A stretch of 37,500 nt of DNA from Neocallimastix lanati (nom. inval.) (lineage: Eukaryota > Neocallimastigomycota > Neocallimastigomycetes > Neocallimastigales > Neocallimastigaceae): the NCBI GenBank assembly GCA_016946835.1, contig JACVTC010000191.1:60001-97500 (forward strand), written 5' to 3'. Both the position numbers and the translations under genes were made by a program. Shown in pieces: positions 12,436 through 23,890 of the stretch (position 1 is its first letter; every line of letters starts with the position of its first letter). Under the pieces are notes generated by a model. The model did no database searches. It saw only the letters and a list, made by a program, of their open reading frames with translations, and was not told the origin of the DNA.

Positions 12436-12726
12436 GGATGAAAATATAGATATTAGAAATGAAAATATAGATATTAAAAATGAAAATAGATATTAGAAAT
12501 GAAAATAAATATTAGAAATGAAAATATAGATATTAAAAATGAAAATAGATATTAGAAATGAAAATAGATATTAGAAATGAAAATATAGATATTAAAAATG
12601 AAAATAGATATTAGAAATGAAAATAGATATTAGAAATGAAAATATAGATATTAGAAATGAAAATATAGATATTAAAAATGAAAATAGATATTAGAAATGA
12701 AAATATAGATATTAGAAATGAAAATA
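12436..12726. repeat. 19/21-bp minisatellite (GAAATGAAAATAGATATTA family)
   Basis: Some 14 copies of a unit made of gaaatg or aaaatg, then aaaatagatatta (19 bp) or aaaatatagatatta (21 bp). The two lengths differ by one extra TA and are interspersed in a partly ordered way, suggesting expansion of multi-unit blocks. No frame is conserved because the unit lengths are not multiples of three together. Confidence 0.85.
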
Positions 12727-13684
12727 TTAATAAAGTCTTTTTTTTTTTTTAACTAAGATTAACTAAAGTTTATAAAAAAAAATTCATCCTTTCAAAGATT
12801 TTTAAATATTTTAAAAAAAATATATTTTTAAGCCAAAATTTTAAAAATCGGTACTTTTTTTTTTTTTTAAACTTCAAATGATACAATTAAAATTAAAATT
12901 ATGACTTCTGATTTTCTGATGTTATACAAAATTTAAATTCAAAAATTTTATTTTAGTTTTAATCATCCATATTAATTTTTTTTTTTTTTTGGAGATTTTA
13001 AAATTTTTTTTTATAATAAATATGGTAAATAGATTGATTAAAAAAAAAAAAAAAAAAAAAAAATTAACACTATTTTATTTTACTATATGTTTTTTATTTA
13101 TTTAATTATTTGCTTATTCATTTATTTATTTGTTTGTTTGTTTCTTTATTTATATATATATATATATATAACAAAAAATAATTAATAAATAAATAAACCT
13201 ATATACAAAATTATTATCACAAATTTATATATTTTTATTTAAATGTTCAAAAAAATAGTAAATTATATAATATTTAAAGAAAATTAATAATAAAAATTTT
13301 AAAAAAACAAGAGAGTTTGTTAATATTTGTATTATTTTATATAAATTTTAAATTAAATAAAAATATTAATGGACTTTCTTTTAATACGTTAGTAATAAAA
13401 TTAAATGAAAGTTACTGAGAGCAAAGGAAAAATTTTTTAAAAATATATTTTATAAATTTCTGTATAAAAATAAAGTAATAAATATAATATTTAATAGATT
13501 TTATTTTAAATATATATATATATATTTCTATAAATATTGTCTTCAATATATTGTAATAGATTTATTTAAAACCATATATATATTTGTATAAATATTGACA
13601 TATGCATAGATATACTAGTTTTTTATATAATAAACGTAATTGTATTTTACTTATATATATATATATATATAACTTTATAAAAGT

Positions 13685-13890
13685 TTTACAACCTATTTAT
13701 AGCACAACGAAGCTAAAGCTATGTAGTGTACTATGAGCACAAAAGAACACAATTAAGGTGAGCGTGTAGTCACCACGAAGTAAAATGTAGTTATGAACTT
13801 ATATCTTATTCTATTAATATATTATTATAATACCAGTATGAAATGTAGTAATCAGATACTATTCGAGCAATGAGGATTTGGTAATATGTA
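13685..13890. other. Higher-GC island in the desert, possibly a retroelement remnant or structured RNA
   Basis: These ~200 bp contain ordinary mixed sequence (for example gcacaacgaagctaaagct) bounded on both sides by TA tracts. It carries a short inverted repeat, GGTGA at 13757-13761 with TCACC at 13770-13774 (8-nt loop). No frame is open for long on either strand. Both this island and the one at 14935-15034 contain a TTTACTTC word on the minus strand. A decayed LTR is one reading, a non-coding RNA another; neither is demonstrated. Confidence 0.3.
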
Positions 13891-14934
13891 TATATTATTG
13901 TATCTAAAAGGCTATATATATATATATGTGAAATATAGCTATTATTATATTTATGCATATATGTATGTCAATACATGTATAAATATGCGTATTTGGTATG
14001 TATGTATGTATGTATTATATATATGTTTTCTGTATATATATTAATTCATAGTATATATACAATTCATATACATACATAAACAATATATACTTCTATTATG
14101 TAAATATTTTAGCGTATTTAAAATTAAGTGTATTTTACACACTTTTAATAATTCTAATTTAAAAAAAAAAAAATATATGTATTTTTTTTTTTCTTTTTGT
14201 TTTTAATCTTAATGTATTTATTGATTTAGTTTCATTACATGACACAATCATAAAATTTATCTTTTACCAAATTTTGTTTAAAAGTAAATAATAAATAATA
14301 TGTTACAATATTATTCTTATATTACAAAATTTTATAATAATATTTATATACATATATATATATATATTAATCAAGTTTTTTAATAAATTTTTATATTTAA
14401 TTATTTATATATTTCAATTTGAACATAGTAGGTAAACTTCAATGAAATACATGGCTTTCTTAATGGATTTGAATTTACTACATTTAAAGTATTATATTTT
14501 TTAAATATTAATGAATAATAATCTTTAGATATTTTATAAATATGTTGAAATAAAAAAAAAAATAAAAATAAAAATAAAAAAGATTAATAGTATAAAATAA
14601 AAAAAAGTAGCATCGGTATAATTTATTGTGGGATGTCAACAAAATTCTCCTCTAAACCAATAGAAAATTAAATCAGAAAGGTTTAATTTTCATGAATTTG
14701 TTATATGAAGAAAAATTATTAAATATATAATGATACCTAAATAAGCAATAAATATATTAGATATATTTAAAATATACATATATTTTGTAATATATGAACA
14801 TTTATTTGCTCTATATTAATACTATACATAAAATAAGCATATTTAATATATAATTGAATATAAAATGCATATATGTGTATTCTAAGATGTGTCATTATAC
14901 CCTGTTTTATTATTTTTTTATAATAATCAATAAT

Positions 14935-15034
14935 AAATACCTTATGACCATTATTAACTCCTAGAGGAGCTAAAATGTGAAGTAAACGTCAAGGGGGTTA
15001 GGAGCGTAATCGATGTAACGCTCATGCATGTCAG
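14935..15034. other. GC-richest island of the desert, with two hairpins
   Basis: About 100 bp of mixed sequence. CTCCT/AGGAG form a hairpin at 14958-14969. GAGCGT (15002-15007) pairs with ACGCTC (15018-15023). CTCCTA at 14958 can alternatively pair with TAGGAG at 14999-15004, so two folds are possible. A GGGGG run sits between them, which is unusual in this window. No tRNA-like T-loop or long ORF is seen. It could be a structured RNA or an LTR fragment. Confidence 0.3.
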
Positions 15035-15654
15035 TAATTAATATTACTAATATTTCAATTTTTTTGATATTATGAAATAAATGAATACAACAGAATATCC
15101 TTGTATTAATTAATGATTGAATACTCCCAATATTATTTTTATTAGAACCAAATAAAGAAGCATAATAAAGAACTATTCTTACAATACAAGGCTATAAAAT
15201 ATATATCTATACTAAAGAACACATCTTTTTGTTCATAAGAAAGTTAAAAATATAAGAATTAAAGACTTCTTAAATATAGATTGCATATTAAATATAGCTG
15301 GTTGAAGTAATAAAAAATCAACTTTAAATAAAATAATAAAATAAGTGTAAGATAAAACCTTATGTGCATATAGGTATAGAGTACATGATAAAGTGAAAAA
15401 TCAATTTTTTAAAAAGAATGAGATTGAAACAAAGTTAAGAAGATGTTTAATTATCAAAGTTTCCACACTTATTAATTCCAAATGTCATTTTGTTATTGTT
15501 TACCAAAAAAGAAAACACAGAATTAATAATAATAATAATAATATATATATATATATTATTTGTTCAATTTGAACATAATAATATTTATAATAGTAATAAT
15601 AAAATAAAAAGTGATATTCAAAATAAAAGTATATATTTAAATTCAGAATAAAGT

Positions 15655-15800
15655 TCATAGGTAACGAACCTCATCTCCAAGATTATAAGATTTCTGTATA
15701 ACAGGGAATTCTTATTCCGGTTTTTTAAGATATGAATTGACTTACTGAAAGAAATTATGGTCCTCTCCTTCAGAGGCATCGGCCCTGCTAACCTAATTTT
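15655..15800 (-). other. Higher-GC island, possible decayed coding fragment
   Basis: On the minus strand the frame from 15792 to 15745 reads VSRADASEGEDHNFFQ and then meets a stop. The same frame resumes with two more stops and ends NLGDEVRYL-stop near 15656. Composition and peptide texture look like former coding sequence. SRAD with acidic residues loosely recalls the end of the RNase H region of Ty3/gypsy polyproteins (ADALSR), but that match is weak. A competing frame (15618-15824) gives an open 68-codon ORF with no recognisable features. Confidence 0.25.
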
Positions 15801-16399
15801 ATAAATTAATAAATTAACCAGCAATTAACAGCATATTAATTTTATTATAGTAATTAATATACTATCAATTAATTTATATATTTGAAAAAAAAAAAAAAAA
15901 AAAAAAAAGAAAAAAAATTTTTTTTTTTTTTTTCAATTATTCAAACTATAATAATTAATTATATCATAAAATTTTAATATTTCATTCTTTATATATATTT
16001 TATATAGTTTATATTTTATTTAAATATATTAATTATCTTTATTTATTTTATTTATTTTTAATACTGATAATACATATATATTATATTTTTATTAAAAATA
16101 CATTAATACGATTCTATTGTTATAAATAAAATAAATCATATTTAATTTTATTTTATTTTATTTTTAAAAAAAAAAAAAATATCGATAAAACAAGTTTTAA
16201 TTAATTATTATTATTATATATTATTATTATTTTTATAATATATATAATAAATTTTAATTTTTAAGATAATAATATTACTTTTTATTAAGGAAAATTATAA
16301 TTAATTATAATTAAATAAAATACTGTTAATCATATTCTTCTGATTTTTTTTTTTTTTTTTTTTTTTAAGTTATAAAAATTTCAATTTTTAATTTGATAT

Positions 16400-19004
16400 T
16401 TAAGATGGAATAAACTTCTTCTTATTGGCATTGGTATTTTTGCCTTTAGGACTAGAAGCAGCATTGGATTCTTGACAAGCTTGTTCAGAATATTTATAAA
16501 TCTTCTCATTCAAAATAGCGTTAATCTTATCGTTTTGAGCAATTTGAGATTTGAAAATGTAATTTTGTTCTTTGGATTTCTTTAATTCTTCAAGAAGTTG
16601 TTTAACATTAGCTTCTACCTTTCTGTAGGTATCATTTAAGCTAGTATCGATATAGTTACTAATTTCCTTTTGTAAGTTACTTAAAATCTCTTCATCATTT
16701 TGGATTTCCGCATTGCCTTCATTTTCACCTGTGTTATCATGTTCTTCGTTATTGGTTTCGGGTTTAGCTTCATTAAGCATTTCGGAACTTTCATTTTCAT
16801 TTTGAATATCCATCTTATTAATTTGGGACATATCCTTCTTCATCATCGATTCAATAAGGTGTAATTGTTCAGCGGCGTTTTTCTTGAAAGTTTTGAAGGA
16901 TTCCTTTTGCTTTTCATTTAATTCTTCCATTTCTTTAATTTTATTATCCAGTTCTTCATTGGATTTGGTCATTTCTTCAATCTTTGTATTCTTTTCGGTG
17001 ATATCATTATTAAGATTTTCTATGAGACCGCCTAATTCTTCTGTTTTTTTGTTATACTCTTCTATGTTTTGGCAGGCATCCTCGTTCTTTTTAGTCATTT
17101 CTTCAATGAGCTTGTTCTTCTCTTCTATTTGAGCCTTGATATCTTCAATCATTTTATTACGACGTTCAACTTCACTCATTTTTTTTGGGACCGGTTCTCC
17201 TTCCGGTTTTTCATAGGTATCATCTAAACCATATTCATTCAACCAATTAAGTTGACCAATACGATCACTATATAAGCGACAGAATTCACTGGTGAGATAA
17301 TTGTTATCTGACAATATTTTTTTAATGTATTCAATTTCTTGGTCTAATGGTAAATAGTGTTCTTTTTCCTTTTCGTACAAACGACGAATCAAATTTTTCA
17401 CATATTCCATAGATTCCTATTTAAATATATATTAGAGGATGGTCATTTTTTATGGATAAAAATACATATTTTTAAAATAGATTAGTATTAAAAATTATAG
17501 AATAAATTAAAAAAAAATAAAATAAAAAAATAAATTAATAAATAAATACTAGAAATTATTATTACTACTATTAATAATAATAAATAATAATATTAATTAG
17601 TAATAATATTTATAATATGATAGATAGTAGAAATTAAGGCTTGATAATGATATACCTCATTTGAAAGATTAACATTGGAATACTTGTTAAATATAGTAGC
17701 AACAAAACTAATATTTAATCTTGCATGACCATTAACAATTCTCTTTATAAATAAACCAAAAAAAAAAAAAAAAATTAAAATAAATTAAAATTTGTTTAAT
17801 TAAAAATACTTTTTTTTTTTTTTTTTTTTTTTTTAAATATATATATGTATCCATATATTGAAAATAGTATAAATATACTATTTTCAATTTATTTTTTATA
17901 ACTAAAAAAATTTTTTTAATAATTTAAATATATAAGATTTTTTTTTTTTTTTTTGAAATTTTTTTTTTTTTTTTTTGAAATTTTTTTTTTTTTTTTTTGA
18001 AATTTTTTTTTTTTTTATTGAAATTTTTTTTTTTTTTGAAATTTTTTTAAAATTTTTTTCTTATTTAGGATGACTTACGTTAATATTAATAAAACGTTTA
18101 CAATCCATAATATCTGCAATTTTAAGAACGTACTCTGCTCTTTTTTCTTTTTCACTGTTAGGAAGACCTCTACCTTTACTGATAAGACTCATTACTTCAT
18201 CATTCATATTACTCGTCATGTTAAGACGCTCAAAAAGGGTAAAGTAAGCTTCGGAATCAGATATATCTTTGGCAAAATTGGAAATAGGTTTAGCTCCATT
18301 CTTTATTAAATGGAAATTGAACCAACGTAACAATAATTGTTCATTTGAAATTTGTCCTGCCATTTCTATGGATTCTTCTGGATCTAATAATACAACAAGT
18401 TCTGGGTGACTATCAATATTGATTTCACTTAAAAGAATACATCTAATCTGTTATTATTATTATTATTATTATAATTTATAAATTATTATTATTATTATTA
18501 TTATTATTATCTTTTATTTTTTATCAATTATTTATTGTTTATTATTTATTATTTATTGTTTATAATATATTATATATTATTTTTTTAACTAATTTATCCA
18601 AAAAAAAAAAAAAAAAAAGATTAAATAAATAAATAAATTAAATTAATGGTCATAATAAGTTTTATTTTAATCCATTAATTTTCATTGATATATATTTACA
18701 CTTTCTTTCCCTCTTTTTTTTTTTTTTTTTTATTTATTTATTTATTATGTAATATTATGCTATAACAACATATTCTTAATTTTTAATATATTTACCATTT
18801 GCCATAATAAACCAAGAACTAAACCAACATTTTTTTGTAAAATATCCTGTATTTATTGTATATAACATTTTTAAAAAAAAATTTTTTTTTTTTTTTTTTT
18901 TTTGTTTTTTTAGTTTTTAATAAATATATAAATCAATATATAAATCATCATTATAATATTTTTTATATATTATGTATATAAAGAGAGTGAGGAAAAAGAA
19001 GAAG

Positions 19005-19052
<48 letters not shown>

Positions 19053-19451
19053 TACTTCAGAACCAATGTTGACAACAACGATACCACATTTCTTAGCACT
19101 TTCTAAAATAATATTGTGATTAGCAGTTACTTTGAAGACTACTTTAGCTCTATCTGTAGATGTTGGAATCGATTTATTATCATCGAAACCACTGAGATCG
19201 ATATCTCTATCTAATTTATCCAAATTAATACTATCCGGGTTAATTTGACTGAGAATATATCCAAAAAGAATACCATCTCTAAGGGAATCTAATAAATCAT
19301 TCACCTTAACCCCCTGTTTATTATCAGAATTACTCACTGGTAAGTATTTTGGAGTAAGTTCTTTAATATGACCTAATAAGTTATCAATATATTCAGAATA
19401 GGCCAAAATTTCTTGATTAATATCATTATTTCTCTTTTGTCTATCATCCAT
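16400..19451 (-). CDS. Fimbrin/plastin-like actin-binding protein: one CH1-CH2 module plus coiled coil
   Basis: Five exons: 19451-19056, 18846-18796, 18447-18079, 17742-17656 and 17416-16400. All four introns are phase 0 with GTAAGT, GTAAAT, GTAAGT and GTATAT donors. The product is 639 aa. CH1 (about residues 18-160) contains RDGILFGYILSQINPDS, ANHNIILESAKKCG, VNIGSE and GLVLGLLWQMI. CH2 (about 183-296) contains NEQLLLRWFNFHLIKNG, ISDSEAYFTLFERLN, DCKRFI and GHARLNISFVATIFN. These are closest to the first actin-binding domain of fimbrin/plastin. Known role: such tandem CH modules bind F-actin, and fimbrins carry two of them to bundle filaments. Here the second module and the EF hands are missing. 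Instead a coiled coil runs from about residue 381 to 500, then an acidic linker, a second helical stretch (about 543-618) and a basic C-terminus (NANKKKFIPS). Inference: dimerisation through the coil could replace the second module, as in cortexillin-like proteins. Confidence 0.85.
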
Positions 19452-19484
19452 TTTTGTTTAAAATATATATATATATAATATTTA

Positions 19485-19516
<32 letters not shown>

Positions 19517-20088
19517 AAAAAAAAAATTTTTTTATAATAAAAAAAAAATATATTATAATATAATAGTAATTGAAAAAAAATAATTTTCTGTTCTTTGAAC
19601 TATTTTTCCTCTATCCTGTTTTTCGATTTATAATTTTTTAAATATTTGGACCAATATAATTTTATAATTTTTTTATTTTTATTTTTATTTTTATTTTTAT
19701 TTTTTTATTATAATATATATAATATATAAAATATAAATATATTTTTTAGAAAAAAAATAAAAAAAAATAAAATAATTATTATAATTATTATTATTCTTGT
19801 ATTATTATTATACCAGTAATAAACGATAAATCAATAAAAATATATAAATATATTTTTATTTTATTTGAATAATCTTTCTAATATATTTCTGATTTTTAAT
19901 AATTATTAATAACAAAGAAAGAGTTAATATGAAATGAAAAAAAATTTTTTAAAAAAAAAAAAAAAAAAAAAAATACAAAATAAATTAATTTTTTTTTTTT
20001 TTTTTTTTGGAAAAAATAAAAAAAATGAAAGAGAAGAAAAAATTATAAATTAAAATATTATATTTAAAATTAAAAATAATAATAATAA

Positions 20089-20123
<35 letters not shown>

Positions 20124-20386
20124 AAATTGGTTAATCTGTTATCATAATCTTTAAATAAAATTGTAATAACTAATTAAAAATATTTTTAATTAAAAATTCT
20201 CTGATAAAATAAAATAAAAATATATATAATATATATAAAATAATAATAATTATAATAATAAAAAGGTTAAAAAAAAGTTTATAAAAAAAAAAAACATATA
20301 TTTCAAAATAATATTTAGTAAAGTTATTTTTTTCATTTATAATAGATAAGATTTTATTAAGACATAAAATCAGAAATATAAAAATA

Positions 20387-20418
<32 letters not shown>

Positions 20419-21943
20419 ATTAATTATTAATTTTGAATTATAACATTGGAAGATATAAACTTTAAAAAATAAAATATTAAACAAAAAAATTTATTTATAA
20501 TTTCAAAATTTTATTATAATGTAACTTTTTCATTATTATCATTATTATTATTATTATTTTTATTATTATTTTATATAATTTTTTATATATATATATAAAA
20601 TTAAATCTTAATATTTAATAATTTTTTTTTTATTATATTGAATAATTAATACAAATATATATATATATAATAAAGTTCTTTTTTTTTTTTTTTTTTATTT
20701 TTCTCTTCATTATAAACTGATGGATGACAAATGAAAAGATTTTAATAATAGTAAATAAAATTAAAATTATAATTTAAATTATATTACATTTAAACTATAA
20801 ATATGAAAAAAAATAAAAAAAAAATTAAATAAATATAAGAAAAAATTTTAGTTTTATTATAGATAAAATAAAACATTAAAAAATAATATTATAAAAATAA
20901 TAATAAAAATAAAGAGAATTATTCTTATATATATATATAAGAATAATTCTCTAATATATATATATATATTTTTAAGGAAAAGGAGTATATTGAAAAAAAA
21001 AAAATTTTATTTGTTTCTTTCTTTTTTAATTCTGAATAAAAATTTTATTTGTTCTATTAAATTTTTTTTTCTTTTTTAAAAAAATAATACCTACCTGCAT
21101 ATATATATAATTGTTAAATAATTGTTTATAGTTAAAATATCGAACATATTGCTATATTTATATATATATATTGATAATTTTAATAAAATATATATAATAA
21201 TAAGTTTGAAAATAATAAAATATATATATATATGAATTCTTACATAAAATTATTTTATTTTTAATTAATTATATATAGGCTAAATAATAAGTATTTACAA
21301 TTACTAATATAATTATAAATCTACCAAAAAAAAAAAAATAATAATAATAATAAAAATAATAAAATAAATTTATATATATTAAATTTGAAAAATTTTAATT
21401 ATAATTATTATTATTTTTTTTTTTTGAATTAGCTATATTTAGCCTTTCTTTTTTTTTTTTTTTTTCATTTATTTTATTTTAAAATTTTTTTATTTTTAAG
21501 TAATATAAATAAATAAAATATATATAAATATATATATGATTAACTATTAATAAATATTAATAAGAATAAGAATAAGAATAAGAATATTTATTTAATTATA
21601 ATGAATTCAAAATGGTTTAATTTATTTGTTTTGATTTAATCTATAGATGTTCTTATGAAATAATAAATAATAGTTTTTTTTTTTTTTTTTAAATAATATA
21701 CATTATACATTTATTTTTTAATTGTTTTTTTTTTTTTTTTATTTATTTAATATAAAAAAAAAATGGAATGGAATAGAAATAACAATGGATTGTTTTTTCT
21801 TTTTTTCTTTTTCTTTTTTTTTTCTTTTTTTTTTTTTTTTAGAGATTTATTAATTTATAAAAAAAAAAATTATTGAATGTAATTATATAATATATTTAGG
21901 TTTATTTTTCTTATTATTATTACAAAAAAAAAAAAAAATAGGT
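19452..21943. other. Intergenic spacer between the CH-domain gene and the parvin gene
   Basis: A/T-dominated sequence with poly-A/T runs, TA tracts, an AAAT run (about 20085-20125) and other microsatellites. It must hold the promoter of the fimbrin-like gene (right of 19451) and the 3' untranslated region of the parvin gene (left of 21944). The only distinctive element is the 40-bp palindrome at 20913-20952. The minus-strand ORF at 20170-20484 is Ile/Tyr/Phe-rich repeat translation and is not considered a gene. Confidence 0.6.
20913..20952. repeat. Perfect 40-bp palindrome
   Basis: The left arm agagaattattcttatatat is followed directly by its exact reverse complement, giving 20-bp arms with no spacer; symmetry ends at 20912/20953. 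The centre is a TA run, which is self-complementary anyway, but the outer 15 bp of each arm are mixed sequence. It could extrude as a cruciform, or form a hairpin in a transcript reading through from the parvin gene. Confidence 0.9.
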
Positions 21944-23030
21944 TTAATCTTCCGGTTGATTGTCATCTAATTCTTCTAAAGAGTTCAATACATATCTAAT
22001 AAATTTATTAAGAAATAAAAATAAAATAAAATAAAATAAAAAATGGAATAAAAAAAAAATTTTTTTTTATTTAATATAATATAATAATAAAAGTTATAAT
22101 TATAATAAAAATAGTAAATAAAAGTGGTAATGATTATTTATACTATATATATATATTAATTTATTTACAAGCATCTTAAAGTAGATTTAATTTCACCTTT
22201 AGCTATATCTTTTTTTAATTTAATCAATAAATATTATAAAAAAAAAAAAATTTATATATATATATATTATTAAATAATAACCATTAAATATATAAAAAAA
22301 AATTTATATATATATATATATATTATTAAATAATAACCATTAAATATATATATATATATAAATATATATAGGGTTATTATTAATTCATTATAAAAAAAAA
22401 AAAAAAAAAATTAAAAAATATAATTTAATTTACCTTGTGGTTTAATTTTTGAACAATTAATTCCTAACTTTTCTAATAATAATATACCGAGACTTACATT
22501 ATCTCTCTATTGTATTTTTAAAATTATTTTTATTTTTATTTTATTATTTTTTATTATTATTATTATTTTTTTTTATTAAATTTATTAATTAAAAGTTTAT
22601 TATTCACCATTAATACATTAATATATATTTTAGTTTATATATATTTATATATATATATATATATATATATTTTTCCTTACTTTTTGATTTAATGTTTCTG
22701 GATTTTCAACATAATTATAAGTTGGTATATATATATTTTTAATAAGTCCAATAAGCCATATAATATAGACACCACTACTGAAATCTTCAATTTTACTAAC
22801 TTGAACATTCATTAGTTGTAAATACTTATTACAAAAATCAATTAATAACTAATTTTTAAAAAAAATATTTATATACATTAAGATGAAAGAATCAATAATA
22901 ATAATAATAATAATAATAGTCAAATATATATATATATGTATATTATCATTTAAAATAATTAGTATATACATATTTTTTTTATTTTATTTTATTTTTATAT
23001 TACATTATATTTTGTTTTTATTATTTATAT

Positions 23031-23070
<40 letters not shown>

Positions 23071-23398
23071 TATTTTGTTTTTATTAAATATATAATAATA
23101 AATTTTTTTTTTTATTTTATCATAAAAAATTACCTCTGTAATTTCGGCAATCTTTTCTTTATTTGCTTCCATATCATCAAATACATCATCCTCTTCAGGA
23201 GCACTATTTTTATCATAATCTTTGTTTATATATATATATATAAAGAAAAATAAAATAATATAAATTAATATATTTTAATTTATCATTTTATATATATACA
23301 TAATTATTTATATTACTATTATAATTATTATTATTATTATAAATATTATTATTATTATTTAAATGTTATTGCTATTATAATATTTATTATTATTATAA

Positions 23399-23470
<72 letters not shown>

Positions 23471-23617
23471 GAATGACGACATTAACAATTAATTAATAGA
23501 GAAATCATTACCTGGACCTACGTCAATAAGACTGTTTTAAAAGAACATATAAAAATATTTTAATTCAATAAATTTTTGTTTTTTCATATACCAAAAATTA
23601 ATAGTAATAATAATATT

Positions 23618-23681
<64 letters not shown>

Positions 23682-23848
23682 TTATATTAATATATATATA
23701 TATATAAATTATATATTCTATACCCTTTTCCACTACAATATTGTGATTCATCTCCAGAAATATTATGTAATGTTGTTTTATTTTTAACACCGGATTGAAT
23801 TTTCTATATCAATATTATGATTTTTAATAAATATAATTATTTTTTATA

Positions 23849-23890
<42 letters not shown>

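Larger units (their letters stand above)
7421..16399. other. Nine-kilobase gene desert
   Basis: No coding region with convincing composition or splice structure was found on either strand between the Skt5-like start and the 3' end of the CH-domain gene. Most of it is A/T-only with poly-A/T and TA tracts. Four tandem-repeat blocks and several higher-GC islands inside it are listed separately. The long Phe/Leu/Tyr-rich frames here (9605-9979 and 11758-12135) are by-products of repeats. The region upstream of 7420 should hold the Skt5-like promoter, but no motif can be singled out. Small exons of an undetected gene or a degenerate transposon cannot be excluded. Confidence 0.6.

Noticed and set aside
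8916-12726. CRISPR-like or satellite arrays
   Set aside because: The repeats are directly tandem without unique spacers, and the genome is eukaryotic.
13685-15034. tRNA or spliceosomal snRNA genes in the GC islands
   Set aside because: No T-loop GTTC motif, U6 ACAGAGA, U5 loop or U1 5' end was found on either strand.
15618-15824. 68-codon minus-strand ORF as a real gene
   Set aside because: It has no recognisable domain, and a different frame over the same bases has better protein texture. More likely a chance opening in a decayed fragment.
18963-19055. Poly-Phe extension of the first CH-domain exon
   Set aside because: A GTAAGT donor at 19055 ends the exon. The Phe run is an intronic T tract, and CH1 continues correctly in the exon at 18846.
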